The notes: generated from the sequence alone by a model not told the origin. Shown: positions 8,267 through 17,853, numbered from the stretch's first letter. The stretch is DNA of 60,056 nucleotides from Noviherbaspirillum galbum (GCF_010974945.1 NZ_JAAIVB010000041.1:1-60056); one strand, 5' to 3'. Translations and numbers: made by a program.

Positions 8267-10237
8267 ATGTTGCAAAGCCATTACGTCGCACCACTGGTGC
8301 TGGTCTCCATCTTCGTCGCCATCTTTGCTTCCTATACGGCGCTCAGCCTCGCCGAACGCGTGACGCGTTCCCGTGGCCTGGCAAGCATCCTGTGGATGGC
8401 GGGCGGCGCGATCGCCATGGGTTCCGGCATCTGGTCGATGCACTTCATCGGCATGCTTGCCTTCCGCCTGCCCATCGCCATCGGCTTCGACTTCCGCATC
8501 ACCCTGGTATCGCTGGTCCTGCCTATCGTCGTGTCCGGCCTCGCGCTCTGGCAGGTCAGCCGGCCTACCCTGCCGTTCTCGCGGCTCGCCGCCAGCGCCT
8601 TGCTCATGGGAGGCGGGATCAATGCCATGCACTACACCGGCATGGCCGCCATGCGCATGAGTCCGGGCATCCAATACGATGTCCCGCTCTTCGTGGCATC
8701 GGTTGCGATTGCCATCATTGCGTCGGGCGCGGCATTGTGGATCGCCTTCCGCCTGCGCAGCGATACGCCGCGCGTGTGGCTGCCGCGCATCGGCGCAGCG
8801 GCGGTGATGGGCGTCGCCATCGTCGGCATGCACTACACCGGCATGGAAGCGGCGCGCTTTCCGGTCGGGAGCATCTGCCGCGCGGCGTCCGACGGCTTCA
8901 CGCAAGATGGCCTTGCCGTGCTGGTCATCGTTGCCACCATGGCACTGCTCACCATCACCATGCTTGCATCCATCTATGACGCCAAGCTCGACGCGCACAA
9001 CCGCAGCCTCAGGCTCACCCGCGCCGCCGCCGAGGAACGCCAGGCGCTGCTGCTCAAGGAGCGCGCGGCGCGCGCGGAAGCTGAGCAGTTGAGCGAAATG
9101 AAAGACGAGTTCCTCGCGACCTTGTCGCACGAACTCCGCACGCCCCTCAGCGCCATCCTCGGCTGGGTGCAATTGCTGCAGATGAAGGGCAAGACGGAAG
9201 AAGGCATGCTTGACAAGGGATTGCAAACCATCGAGCGCAATGCCAGGCTGCAGGCGCAACTGATCGAGGACCTGCTCGACATGAGCCGCATCATTTCCGG
9301 CAAGATCAGCATCGAGCAGCGTCCCGTCGACCTCGGCTCGAGCGTGCAATCGGCGGTGGAGTCGCTCAGGCCCACGGCGCTGGCCAGGAACGTCTCTCTG
9401 CAGGTGCGCCGCCAGTCCGACGACACGCACATGATCGGCGACCCTGCGCGCCTGCAGCAGGTGATGTGGAACCTGCTTTCCAATGCAATCAAGTTTACGC
9501 ATGACGGCGGCAAGGTCGCGGTAACGATAGGCCGTATGGGCGGGCACCTGGTGGTCGCGGTCAGCGATACCGGCATCGGTATTTCGCAAGACTTCCTGCC
9601 GCACGTGTTCGGGCGCTTCCGGCAGGCCGATTCCTCGATGAGCCGCAAGTACGGCGGACTGGGGCTGGGTTTGTCGATCGTGAAGCAGCTGGTCGAACTG
9701 CACCAGGGAAGCATCGAGGTCGAGAGCGAAGGCGAGGGGAAGGGCGCCACCTTTACCCTGCGCTTCCCCGTCGCCGAAGAACGCGTCGATGTCTTGCCGA
9801 ACGGCATGTGCGTGCTTGAAGCCCCAGATGGCAAGGCCTTGCCCGGCCGGCTCGAAGGCAGCTGCGTGCTGGTGGTGGACGATCACGCCGACGCGCGCGA
9901 GCTGGTCGAAAGAATCCTCGTCGACGCGGGCGCTACCGTAATCGCCGCGGCGAGCGCCGAGCAGGCGCTGGCGATGGTCCGCGCGCGGCATCCCGACGTC
10001 ATCATCAGCGACATCGGCATGCCGGGCATGGACGGCTATGCATTCCTCCGCGAACTCAAGGCCCGCACGCCTGACGCCGGCAAGGCCATTCCCACGATCG
10101 GGCTGAGCGCGTTCAGCCGGGCGGAAGACCACGTCCGGGCCGCCCGCGAAGGATTCTCGTGTTATCTCACCAAGCCGTTCGACCCGCATGAGTTGCTGTC
10201 GACCGTGGCCGCGCTGACCAGTCGCCGGGAGCTCTGA
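8267..10237 (+). CDS. MHYT-domain hybrid sensor histidine kinase
   Basis: 656 residues from the ATG at 8267, where MHYT proteins normally begin (MLQSHY); the frame is open further upstream and there is no clear RBS. Seven hydrophobic segments contain the MHYT repeats MHFIGM, MHYTGM and MHYTGM, a membrane sensor module proposed to bind metal (copper) and sense diatomic gases. A short coiled coil leads to HisKA (SHELRTPL, His near 288), HATPase (NLLSNAIKF, DTGIGIS, GGLGLGLSIV), then a receiver with Asp near 581 (ISDIGMPGMDGY). It should link a membrane signal to an unknown output, as no response regulator with an effector domain is nearby. Confidence 0.92.
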   Translation: MLQSHYVAPLVLVSIFVAIFASYTALSLAERVTRSRGLASILWMAGGAIAMGSGIWSMHFIGMLAFRLPIAIGFDFRITLVSLVLPIVVSGLALWQVSRPTLPFSRLAASALLMGGGINAMHYTGMAAMRMSPGIQYDVPLFVASVAIAIIASGAALWIAFRLRSDTPRVWLPRIGAAAVMGVAIVGMHYTGMEAARFPVGSICRAASDGFTQDGLAVLVIVATMALLTITMLASIYDAKLDAHNRSLRLTRAAAEERQALLLKERAARAEAEQLSEMKDEFLATLSHELRTPLSAILGWVQLLQMKGKTEEGMLDKGLQTIERNARLQAQLIEDLLDMSRIISGKISIEQRPVDLGSSVQSAVESLRPTALARNVSLQVRRQSDDTHMIGDPARLQQVMWNLLSNAIKFTHDGGKVAVTIGRMGGHLVVAVSDTGIGISQDFLPHVFGRFRQADSSMSRKYGGLGLGLSIVKQLVELHQGSIEVESEGEGKGATFTLRFPVAEERVDVLPNGMCVLEAPDGKALPGRLEGSCVLVVDDHADARELVERILVDAGATVIAAASAEQALAMVRARHPDVIISDIGMPGMDGYAFLRELKARTPDAGKAIPTIGLSAFSRAEDHVRAAREGFSCYLTKPFDPHELLSTVAALTSRREL

Positions 10238-10382
10238 CGAAGCCGCACCGTGACTGGGGAGCAATGGGTTTTTCCGCGCCCGGGCAAGTCATGATAAATT
10301 GGCTTTCCTGCCGGCAGGCGCCGGCGGCAACGATCGACAATATGGACCCCCGGCGCAGCGCTGGAGAAAAAGGAGATGAAAC

Positions 10383-10775
10383 ATGTTCAATCACATCATG
10401 GTCGGCTCGAACGACATCGAGCGTTCCAAGCGTTTCTATGACGCGGTGCTGGGCACGCTCGGCGCGGGCGAGCCCTTCCTCAACAAGGCAGGCACCGGGC
10501 ATACCCGGCTTTTTTACCGCCACGACGGCGGCGTGTTTTGCGTGACCGAGCCGATCAACGGCGAAGACGCCACCTCCGCGAACGGCGGCACCATCGGCTT
10601 CAAGTGCAACTCGCCGGAGCAGGTGAAGCAGTTCCATGACACCGCGGTCGCGCACGGCGGCAAATCGGTGGAAGACCCGCCGGGCCTGCGTGAAGGCAAC
10701 ATGGGATCGATGTACCTGGCCTATGTGCGCGATCCGGACGGCCACAAGCTCTGCGCCATCTACCGCCCCAAGTAG
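10383..10775 (+). CDS. VOC-family (glyoxalase/bleomycin resistance-like) protein
   Basis: 130 residues with a strong AAGGAG RBS. The N-terminus (FNHIMVGSNDIERSKRFYDA) and the C-terminal RDPDGHKLCAIYRP strand are typical of vicinal-oxygen-chelate proteins, with metal-ligand candidates His4 and the glutamate/tyrosine positions of the second beta-alpha-beta unit. Members include glyoxalases, dioxygenases and small-molecule resistance proteins; the reaction cannot be told. It lies 145 bases after the MHYT kinase and 30 bases before a DUF1275 membrane protein. Confidence 0.88.
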   Translation: MFNHIMVGSNDIERSKRFYDAVLGTLGAGEPFLNKAGTGHTRLFYRHDGGVFCVTEPINGEDATSANGGTIGFKCNSPEQVKQFHDTAVAHGGKSVEDPPGLREGNMGSMYLAYVRDPDGHKLCAIYRPK

Positions 10776-10805
10776 CACGATTCGCGCGCCCGGCGCAGCG
10801 CACCC

Positions 10806-11546
10806 ATGCCGATCAATTACCTCGCCCGCCTGACATCCCGGGAACGAACCGCAAGCGCGAACGTTCATCTCGGGATCGTGCTTGCGTTCATCGCCGGCGC
10901 GCTCAATGCCGGCGGTTTCCTGGCCATCGGCCAGTACACCTCCCACATGACGGGCATCGTTTCGTCGGCGGCCGACAACCTCGTGCTGGGAAACGTCGGC
11001 CTGGCGACCGCTGCGGCGCTCTCGCTTTGTTCATTCGTGGCGGGAGCGGCAACGACCGCCTTGCTGGTCAACCATGCCCGGCGCCGGTCGGCCAGGAACA
11101 TCTACTCCGCCCCGCTGCAGCTGGAAGCCGCGCTCCTGCTGGCCTTCGGTTTCGCCGGCGCCAGCCTGCAGCATCATGAGATCATCAGCATTTCCCTGAT
11201 CGCCATTCTTCTCTGCTTCACGATGGGCCTGCAGAACGCGCTGGTCACCAAGATATCCAACGCCGAGATCCGCACCACGCACATCACCGGCCTGGTCACC
11301 GACATCGGTATCGAGATCGGCAAGCTGATCTACTGGAACAGGCGCCGCGACGTATCGCTCCATGTCGTGCTCGCCAACCGCAACCGCCTGAAGGTGCAGG
11401 CCGCCCTGGCTTCTTCCTTCTTCGCCGGCGGAGTGGGCGGCGCGCTCGGATTCAAGCATGCCGGATTCTATTCGACCATCCTGCTGGCCCTGCCGCTGGT
11501 CGCCATGTCGCTGGCTTCGAGCCTCCAGCCTGGCGCGCCGGACTGA
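10806..11546 (+). CDS. YoaK/DUF1275-family membrane protein
   Basis: 246 residues with about six hydrophobic segments. Family features include the early GALNAGGFLAIGQYTSHMTG block (near residues 33-52), an internal FTMGLQNALVTKIS and RTTHITGLVTDIGIEIG. The family is widespread and its function is not established; a transport role is often guessed. It starts 30 bases after the VOC gene and is probably co-transcribed, although no good RBS precedes the ATG. Convergent with the kinase gene on its right. Confidence 0.88.
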   Translation: MPINYLARLTSRERTASANVHLGIVLAFIAGALNAGGFLAIGQYTSHMTGIVSSAADNLVLGNVGLATAAALSLCSFVAGAATTALLVNHARRRSARNIYSAPLQLEAALLLAFGFAGASLQHHEIISISLIAILLCFTMGLQNALVTKISNAEIRTTHITGLVTDIGIEIGKLIYWNRRRDVSLHVVLANRNRLKVQAALASSFFAGGVGGALGFKHAGFYSTILLALPLVAMSLASSLQPGAPD

Positions 11547-11558
11547 AGCCGCGCTCCG

Positions 11559-13769
11559 CTAGGCGTCGACCGTCAGCAGCTGGATGGCATCCGTGATCTT
11601 GTAGGGCTTGGCGAGCAGCTGCACGCCGGGAATGTCGACGCGGCGATCGCTGTAGCCGGTGGCAAGCACGATGTGGATGTGCGGGTAGCGAATCTTGATC
11701 ATCTTCGCCAGGTCGATGCCGCTGACATTGCCCGGCATGATGATGTCCGAAAAGACCATGTCGATCGATGGATCCGATTCAAGGCAGGAAACCGCCTCCT
11801 CGCCGTTGCCGGCAACGATCACCTGGAAGCCTGCCGCCTTCAGCGCCGGCTCGACCGACTCCCTTACCAGCGCATCGTCCTCCACGAAGAGCAGCGTGCC
11901 CGCTGCGGACGACGGCTGGCGCGCCCGTTCCCGCGCAAGCGCCGGCGGCGCGTGGTCGGCGGCGCGCGGAAGGAATATCGTGACGGTCGTGCCTTTTCCT
12001 TCGGCGCTGTCGACGACGAGCGTGCCTCTGGCCTGGGTGGCGAATCCGTACGCCTGCGGCAAGCCGAGGCCGGATCCCTTGTCGACGCCCTTGGTCGTGA
12101 AGAAGGGATCGAGCGCCTTGGACAGGACCTCGGCGCTCATGCCATGGCCATTGTCCGTGACGGCAATGCAGACGTACTCGCCTGGCGCGAGATTGCCGGA
12201 TTGCCTGGCGATGACCTGGTTGCTGACCGCGATCTTCACCCAGCCGTCGTTCGCCATGGCATCGCGTGCATTGATCACGATGTTGAGCAGGGCCAGCTCT
12301 AACTGCAGGGGATCGATGGTGACGGGCCAGGGCGCGTCATCCGCCTGAACGATCAGCTCGATGTTGCTCGGCAGGGCGCTGGCGAACAAGGGCATGGCGG
12401 CGCTGATGGTTTCGTCGAGCCGCACCGTCTGCAGGCGGGCATCCTGGATCCTGCCGAAGGAACGCATCTGGCCGGTCAGCACGGTCGCGCGGTCGATCGC
12501 CTTGTCGCAGGTCTCCAGCAGCGCCTCGATGCGTTCGCGGTCGTCGGTGAACTGGATGAGCTGCAGCGACGTCGACAGGGTTTGCAGGATGTTGTTGAAG
12601 TCGTGGGCAATGCCGCCGGTCAGCCTGCCCAGGGCCTCCAGCTTCTGCGCCTGCAGGAGGGCGCGCTGCGCCCGTTCCGCCGAGGCAACCGCTTCTGCCA
12701 CGCGCAGTTCCAGCTCGACGCGGCTCTGGATGATCTGGTTGCTGCTGTTGACCATCGCGAAGCCCACCGCGTCCGTTTCCACCAGGCCGGACGGCGTGGG
12801 CACCAGCTGTTCGCCGCGCCCGAGCTTTTCGGCGGCAAGCCTAAGTTCTTCGATCGGTTCCGCGGTATTCCTGGCGTACCACCGCGCCGCGAAGATGGCC
12901 GCGCCAAACAGGAAAAGCATGATGCCGCTCAGCAGGGCGGCGGCGTACATCGCGGGCCGGCGCATCTCCGCGAGCGGGACGTTGACGACGATCGTCCATT
13001 CGGAGAGCGGCGCACGGGTAAAGAAAGCCGCCGTGGGCGTGCCGCTCAGGGTCACGCCGTAATGCAGGCCCGAGCGCATCCCGGCCAGGATTTTCTGCCG
13101 CAGAGCCTCTCGCACGAAGGTGCCGACATATTTGTCCGGCTCGTCGGAGCGTGTCGCTACCACACCCTTGCGGTCGCTGAGGGAAACGATCCACCCCGTG
13201 GGGACTTTCTGCTGGTTCAGCAAGGCGCGGAGTTCCGACACCATGATGCCCATGGACAGGTAATACCGCACCTGCCCGTCGATCTCGACCGGCACCTGGA
13301 CGGCATAATCGTAATGCTTGCCGGCCGGCGCGAAGAACAGGTCGGAAATGATCGTGCGCTCGGGGCCGGCCTGCCGGCGCAACTCCGCCAGATTGGAACC
13401 GCCCTTGGCGGGCACGGTGCCGAAGGGCAGGCGGGTGTTGAGCAACTGCTTGCCGCCGAGATCGTTGAGGACCACGACCGAGGTATCGGTGGGAACGAGC
13501 TTGCGCGCCTGAGCGTGGAAGGCGGCGAGGTCGCCAGTGGCAAGCGAAGGAGAGGTGGCGAGCGCGCGCAACGTTCCTTCGGTGGTTTGCATTTGCTTGT
13601 CGATCAGCAATGCCATGGCGCGCGAGGTTTCCGCAACGCTCTTGCGCTGCGCGTCCTGCTGTTCCGTGTACACGAACCAGACGGCAAACATCGCCGCGAT
13701 GAAAGCCGGAACGAGTACGGAAAGGACAAGGACCAGAAGCCGGGTTCGAATGCGCATTTGAATTCCCAA
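11559..13769 (-). CDS. Cache-type hybrid sensor histidine kinase
   Basis: 736 residues. A transmembrane helix near residues 10-30 and another near 270-300 bracket a periplasmic region of about 240 residues that looks like a double Cache sensor. A HAMP-like linker and coiled coil lead to HisKA (GGIAHDFNNIL, His near 389), an HATPase domain (NIVINARDAM, DNGHGMS, GSGLGLPQAYG) and a C-terminal receiver with Asp near 673 (VFSDIIMPG). The AHDFNN H-box type is common in kinases with a built-in receiver. An alternative start four codons in (13757) is possible. It stands alone, convergent with the DUF1275 gene, so its output is unknown. Confidence 0.92.
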   Translation of the reverse strand: MGIQMRIRTRLLVLVLSVLVPAFIAAMFAVWFVYTEQQDAQRKSVAETSRAMALLIDKQMQTTEGTLRALATSPSLATGDLAAFHAQARKLVPTDTSVVVLNDLGGKQLLNTRLPFGTVPAKGGSNLAELRRQAGPERTIISDLFFAPAGKHYDYAVQVPVEIDGQVRYYLSMGIMVSELRALLNQQKVPTGWIVSLSDRKGVVATRSDEPDKYVGTFVREALRQKILAGMRSGLHYGVTLSGTPTAAFFTRAPLSEWTIVVNVPLAEMRRPAMYAAALLSGIMLFLFGAAIFAARWYARNTAEPIEELRLAAEKLGRGEQLVPTPSGLVETDAVGFAMVNSSNQIIQSRVELELRVAEAVASAERAQRALLQAQKLEALGRLTGGIAHDFNNILQTLSTSLQLIQFTDDRERIEALLETCDKAIDRATVLTGQMRSFGRIQDARLQTVRLDETISAAMPLFASALPSNIELIVQADDAPWPVTIDPLQLELALLNIVINARDAMANDGWVKIAVSNQVIARQSGNLAPGEYVCIAVTDNGHGMSAEVLSKALDPFFTTKGVDKGSGLGLPQAYGFATQARGTLVVDSAEGKGTTVTIFLPRAADHAPPALARERARQPSSAAGTLLFVEDDALVRESVEPALKAAGFQVIVAGNGEEAVSCLESDPSIDMVFSDIIMPGNVSGIDLAKMIKIRYPHIHIVLATGYSDRRVDIPGVQLLAKPYKITDAIQLLTVDA

Positions 13770-13968
13770 GGATGCGCAAAAGTGTATACGGATTCACGCC
13801 GGGGCAGCGTCCGCCATGGGATAACCCGGTTCCCCCGGGAAAGATGTCATTGATGGCAGGAAAGCTTCATCCGGTGTTTGCAGGACCGGCGAAGGACGAA
13901 ACATTTTCGATGCGATTTGTCCAAGACAGTAGCAAACACCACTTCGCCAATTTCCTGGAGGAACCATC

Positions 13969-14331
13969 ATGAGCAAACATGCAGGCACGAACGAGCATGA
14001 CGCCGCCAGACGCCAGACGATCGCGGACTTCAAGGATGCCGTCAACATGACCGCGTCGCAGCTCGAGAAGTGGCTCGACAGCGAAGATTCGAAACGCGTG
14101 GGCCAAAAGCACGGCAACGGTGAGTCCGTAGGGCACCACTCCGGCCGGCGCATCATCGACCTGCTGCATCGTCGCGTCCAGGACCTGAACGAAGACGACC
14201 TTGCGCACATGCGCAAGGTCGTCGGCTACATTCACCGTCACATGGCGCAGGGACCGAGCAAGAGCGATCCCGCGACGAGCGACTGGCGTTATTCCCTCAT
14301 GAACTGGGGACACGATCCGCAGAAAGACTGA
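13969..14331 (+). CDS. DUF3140-family protein
   Basis: 120 residues, highly charged, preceded by TGGAGG. The ordered blocks NMTASQLEKWL, SVGHHSGRRI and HMRKVVGYIHRH, and a C-terminal WRYSLMNWGHDP, match the DUF3140 family, which carries plasmid- or DNA-associated annotations in some genomes but has no firm function. It stands alone between two genes on the opposite strand. The 200 bases upstream show no clear promoter elements. Confidence 0.85.
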   Translation: MSKHAGTNEHDAARRQTIADFKDAVNMTASQLEKWLDSEDSKRVGQKHGNGESVGHHSGRRIIDLLHRRVQDLNEDDLAHMRKVVGYIHRHMAQGPSKSDPATSDWRYSLMNWGHDPQKD

Positions 14332-14361
14332 GCGGACTTCCTTGCTTCTTGAGTTCCCGGT

Positions 14362-14817
14362 TCAGTTCCATTTTCCGGCCGCGCCGCCCACGCTGTAGCG
14401 GCCCGCGCCAAGGAGGGCCACGGCGATCGCACCGGCGAAGTACAGTCCCTGGAGTTCAAGCGCCCAGCCGCCGGTCTGCGACATGGTGAAGAACTGCGCC
14501 GTATGCACCAGCAGGACGGCAACGATCATGTTGAAGGCAACGACCAGGGAAGCGGCGCGCGTCCAGATACCGAGCAGGATCATCAGCGGCGCCACCACTT
14601 CGCCGACATACACGAGGTAGCCGATTGCTGGCGGCAGTCCGGCCTTGGCGAGCATGCCCGTGATGAAGCCCACGCCTCCGACCAGCTTGGAGACGCCATG
14701 GAAGAGAAGCAGGGCGGCGAGCGCCGCGCGCAGGACGAGCTTGCCTGCATCCTCGCTCGATGCGATGGTGGCAGGGACGGACGCGCGTTGCGCGGTGGAT
14801 GAGAAGACGGTTTGCAT
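14362..14817 (-). CDS. DoxX-family membrane protein
   Basis: 151 residues with four hydrophobic segments and the DoxX marks RAALAALLLFHGVSKL (residues ~30-45) and PLMILLGIWTRAASL. RBS TGGAGGA precedes the start. DoxX proteins are linked to thiosulfate:quinone oxidation in archaea and to redox or thiol stress complexes in bacteria. It lies 58 bases downstream of a DODA-type dioxygenase on the same strand; DoxX plus dioxygenase next to a divergent LysR gene is a recurring arrangement in proteobacteria, suggesting one electrophile or aromatic stress module. Confidence 0.9.
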   Translation of the reverse strand: MQTVFSSTAQRASVPATIASSEDAGKLVLRAALAALLLFHGVSKLVGGVGFITGMLAKAGLPPAIGYLVYVGEVVAPLMILLGIWTRAASLVVAFNMIVAVLLVHTAQFFTMSQTGGWALELQGLYFAGAIAVALLGAGRYSVGGAAGKWN

Positions 14818-14875
14818 GATGATTCCTCCATTGTTGGTGTCGAAGCCGACACGTTAAAAGTCAGGTTGATGGCAG

Positions 14876-15658
14876 TCAGGCGAATGCGTAGACGTCCATC
14901 GCCAGCACGCCGTACTCGACGCTCGTGTGCAGACGGCGGGCCTTCGGGTTTTCGCCGCCTGCGCCCATGGCGACGTAGAGCGGCATCAGGTGCTCGTCGG
15001 TGGGATGGTTTCTCGCCGCGTGCGGCGCCTGCCGCCTGTAGTCGAGCAGGGCCTCGCGCCGGCCTTGCAGCAGCGCGTCCTGCATCCAGTCGCCGAACTC
15101 GCTGACCCAGTCCGCGACCGGCGCATCGATGCCCTGGCCGCGGAATTCGTACAGGTTGTGGGTGAGCGAGCCGGAGCCGATGATCAGCACGCCTTCCTCG
15201 CGCAGGCTGGACAAGGCACGGCCGAGCCGCTCGTGCTCCGCCGCCGACGCGCCGCGCAGCACCGACACCTGGAATGCCGGGATGTCGGCGTCGGGGTACA
15301 TCAGCATCAATGGCACCCACGCGCCATGGTCGAGGCCGCGCTGCTGGCTGACCTTGACCGCGAATCCCGCCGCCTCGAGCTGCCGGGCGACTTCGCCCGC
15401 GACTTCGGGCGAGCCATGCGCCGGATAGCGGATCGCGAACAGGGCCGCCGGAAAGCCGCCGAAGTCGTGGATGGTTTCCATGTCGCCGGCTGCGCTGACG
15501 GCCGGGCCGCCCAGCGATTCCCAGTGCGCCGATACTACGACGATGGCCTTGGGCCGCGGCAGGGTTTTCCCGAGGTCCTGCAAAAAACGGCGGGCCGGGC
15601 TGTCCTGGATGGCCAGCATGGGCGAGCCGTGCGAGACGAAAAGCGAAGGCATGGTCAT
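14876..15658 (-). CDS. LigB/DODA-type extradiol dioxygenase
   Basis: 260 residues of the class III extradiol ring-cleavage family, close to 4,5-DOPA dioxygenase YgiD. Conserved metal and catalytic histidines are visible in FVSHGSPM (His near 9), VSAHWES (near 46), DHGAWVPL and GSLTHNL. RBS AAGGAG lies before the ATG at 15658. The expected reaction is non-haem iron (or zinc-associated) opening of a catechol ring. It is divergent from a LysR regulator whose probable role is to control it and the DoxX gene. Confidence 0.9.
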   Translation of the reverse strand: MTMPSLFVSHGSPMLAIQDSPARRFLQDLGKTLPRPKAIVVVSAHWESLGGPAVSAAGDMETIHDFGGFPAALFAIRYPAHGSPEVAGEVARQLEAAGFAVKVSQQRGLDHGAWVPLMLMYPDADIPAFQVSVLRGASAAEHERLGRALSSLREEGVLIIGSGSLTHNLYEFRGQGIDAPVADWVSEFGDWMQDALLQGRREALLDYRRQAPHAARNHPTDEHLMPLYVAMGAGGENPKARRLHTSVEYGVLAMDVYAFA

Positions 15659-15806
15659 GACAATCTCCTTGGCAGCGGGTGATGCCGTTTTCCGGACAGG
15701 ACCACGGCGGGCGCTGCATCATGAACATCACTATATTGCCTAACCAGGAAGAGATAAACCACCTTAGAATAAGCACATCGTTTCCCTTTGGTTGACAATC
15801 GCCATC

Positions 15807-16703
15807 ATGGATATCGTTGCTGGAATGAAAGTGTTCGTCGCCGTCGTAGAGAGCGGCAGCTTCGCGGGCGCCGCGCACCGGCTCGACATGTCGCGCGCGA
15901 TGGCCTCGAAGTCGGTGGCCGCGCTCGAAGACCACCTCGGCACGCGGCTGCTGAACCGGACCACCCGCAGGCTGAGCCTGACCGAAGCGGGCATGGCGTT
16001 CCATGAACGAAGCGTGCAGATCCTGGCGGACATCTGGGAGGCGGAACAGGTGGCCGGGCGCATGGCGGCAGAGCCGCGCGGCACCTTGAAGGTGAGCATG
16101 CCGCTGACCTATGCCCTGCACCGGCTGGGTTCGCTGGTGGCGCAGTACGTCGCGCGCTATCCAAAGGTAAAACTGGACCTTTCCTTGTCCGACCGGAAGG
16201 TGGACCTGGTCGAAGAGGGGTATGACGTGGCGATTCGCATCGCCAGGCTGCCCGAGTCCGGCCTGATCGCCCGCAAGCTGGGCACGGTACACAGCGTGAT
16301 CGCGGGCGCGCCTTCCTATCTGGCGCGGCATGGCCGCCCGGGCGTGCCTGCCGACCTGTCGAAGCACGTCTGCCTCGGGTATGCCCTCGCGAGCCTGGGC
16401 GAGGAATGGCGGCTGAAGGGGCCGGATGGCATCGTCAGCGTGCGCGGCACCGGCTCCATCCGGGCCGACAACGGCGACATCCTGCGCCTCGCCGCGCTTG
16501 CCGGCGGCGGGCTCATCTTCCAGCCCAGGTTCATCGTCGAGGACGATCTCCGCGCCGGCCGGCTGGAGCGGGTGCTGGAAGACTACACCTCGGAAGAGCT
16601 CGGCATCCATGCGGTCTATCCGAGCAGGCGGCACCTTTCCGCGAAGGTCAGGACCTTCGTCGATTTCCTCGCGGCTGAAATGCAGGAAACGCCAGGCGGA
16701 TAA
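15807..16703 (+). CDS. LysR-family transcriptional regulator
   Basis: 298 residues from the ATG at 15807; an in-frame TTG at 15792 would add five. An N-terminal winged helix (FVAVVESGSFAGAAHRLDMS, then LGTRLLNRTTRRLSLTEAG) is followed by a LysR substrate-binding domain of the CrgA/DsdC-like subgroup (LSDRKVDLVEEGYDVAIRI). It is transcribed away from the DODA dioxygenase; the 148 bases between them should hold the shared operator. The inducer is unknown. Confidence 0.92.
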   Translation: MDIVAGMKVFVAVVESGSFAGAAHRLDMSRAMASKSVAALEDHLGTRLLNRTTRRLSLTEAGMAFHERSVQILADIWEAEQVAGRMAAEPRGTLKVSMPLTYALHRLGSLVAQYVARYPKVKLDLSLSDRKVDLVEEGYDVAIRIARLPESGLIARKLGTVHSVIAGAPSYLARHGRPGVPADLSKHVCLGYALASLGEEWRLKGPDGIVSVRGTGSIRADNGDILRLAALAGGGLIFQPRFIVEDDLRAGRLERVLEDYTSEELGIHAVYPSRRHLSAKVRTFVDFLAAEMQETPGG

Positions 16704-16837
16704 GCCTGCAAGGCCCCGAGCGGCCGTCCATTCCCCGAGGAAAAACTGAACGTGGTCAAGAGAACAAAATCGCTGCCGGCGGGTCCCATCACGACCGTCC
16801 GTCGATGATTTCGGCAATTTTCTCGCAAGGAGCCAGC

Positions 16838-17662
16838 ATGCCCAAGATAAGCACCTCCGGAACGCATTCCACAAAGATTTATTACTACGAGCAAGGCGAA
16901 GGCCAGCCAGTGGTCCTGATCCATGGCTGGCCGCTGTCGCACCGCATGTGGGAAAGCCAAATCACGGCATTGTCGGAGGCAGGCTACCGCGTCATCGCCT
17001 ACGATCGCCGCGGCTTCGGCGAATCCGGCCGTCCCGCGGGCGGCTACGACTACGACACCTTCGCCGACGACCTCAACGAACTCATGATCCAGCTCGACCT
17101 GAAGGATGCCGCGCTCGCCGGCTTCTCCATGGGCGGCGGGGAAGTGGCGCGCTACATCGGCCGCTACGGCACGGAGCGCGTTTCCAGGGCGATGCTGCTG
17201 GGCGCGGTGCCGCCCTTCCTGCTGAAGACAGATGACAATCCCGATGGCGTCGACAAGTCGGTGTTCGACGGCATGCTCGAGGGCGTGAAGAAGGACCGCG
17301 TCGCTTTCCTGCAGCAATTCTTTCCGAATTTCTACAACCTCGATGCGGCGTCCGCGCGCGACTCCGACCTGATTGCCTTCAGCAAGTGGATCGCCTGGGC
17401 CGCTTCGGGGCTCGCCACCCAGCAGTGCATCGTGGCCTTCGGCATGACGGACTTCCGCGCCGACCTCGGGAAGTTCGACGTGCCCACCCTCATTGTCCAC
17501 GGCGACAGCGACAAGATCGTGCCGATCGAGGTGTCAGGCAGCCGCTCGCGGGAAATGATCCGCGGCAGCAAGCTCGAGGTCATCAAGGGCGCGCCCCACG
17601 GCTTCGCCGCAACGCATCCGCAGCAACTAAATGCATTGATGCTGGACTTTTTACGGTCCTGA
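16838..17662 (+). CDS. Alpha/beta hydrolase, non-haem haloperoxidase/arylesterase type
   Basis: 274 residues from the ATG at 16838 with a good AAGGAG. Oxyanion motif HGWPLSH (near residue 28), nucleophile elbow GFSMGGGEV (Ser97), acid in HGDSDKIVP (Asp near 225) and catalytic His254 in GAPHGFAATHP give a complete triad. This sub-family includes cofactor-free chloroperoxidases that act as perhydrolases or esterases. It precedes the catalase gene by 190 bases, which fits a peroxide-linked role, though that is inference. Confidence 0.92.
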   Translation: MPKISTSGTHSTKIYYYEQGEGQPVVLIHGWPLSHRMWESQITALSEAGYRVIAYDRRGFGESGRPAGGYDYDTFADDLNELMIQLDLKDAALAGFSMGGGEVARYIGRYGTERVSRAMLLGAVPPFLLKTDDNPDGVDKSVFDGMLEGVKKDRVAFLQQFFPNFYNLDAASARDSDLIAFSKWIAWAASGLATQQCIVAFGMTDFRADLGKFDVPTLIVHGDSDKIVPIEVSGSRSREMIRGSKLEVIKGAPHGFAATHPQQLNALMLDFLRS

Positions 17663-17770
17663 GGCATCCAAGACCTTGATCGCGCCGGGAGGACGGCAAC
17701 GATGTGATGGCGGGCAACCGTCGCGGACCGGACCGCTTTCCGGACATCGGGCGCCACGCGCGGCAATCGG

Positions 17771-17840
17771 CAACGAAGAGCAACAAGCGGCTACAAGCAG
17801 CTACAAGCAGCTACAAGCAGCAACGAGCAGCAACGAGCGA
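17771..17840. repeat. Degenerate 10-bp tandem repeats before catalase
   Basis: Seven consecutive decamers end just before the catalase start: three identical ctacaagcag units at 17791-17820, flanked by variants of the form caacNagcNg. The catalase Shine-Dalgarno (GGAG) and ATG follow within 14 bases. The array lies in the leader or promoter-proximal spacer and is not part of the catalase fold. Confidence 0.85.
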
Positions 17841-17853
17841 CATGGAGACCAAC

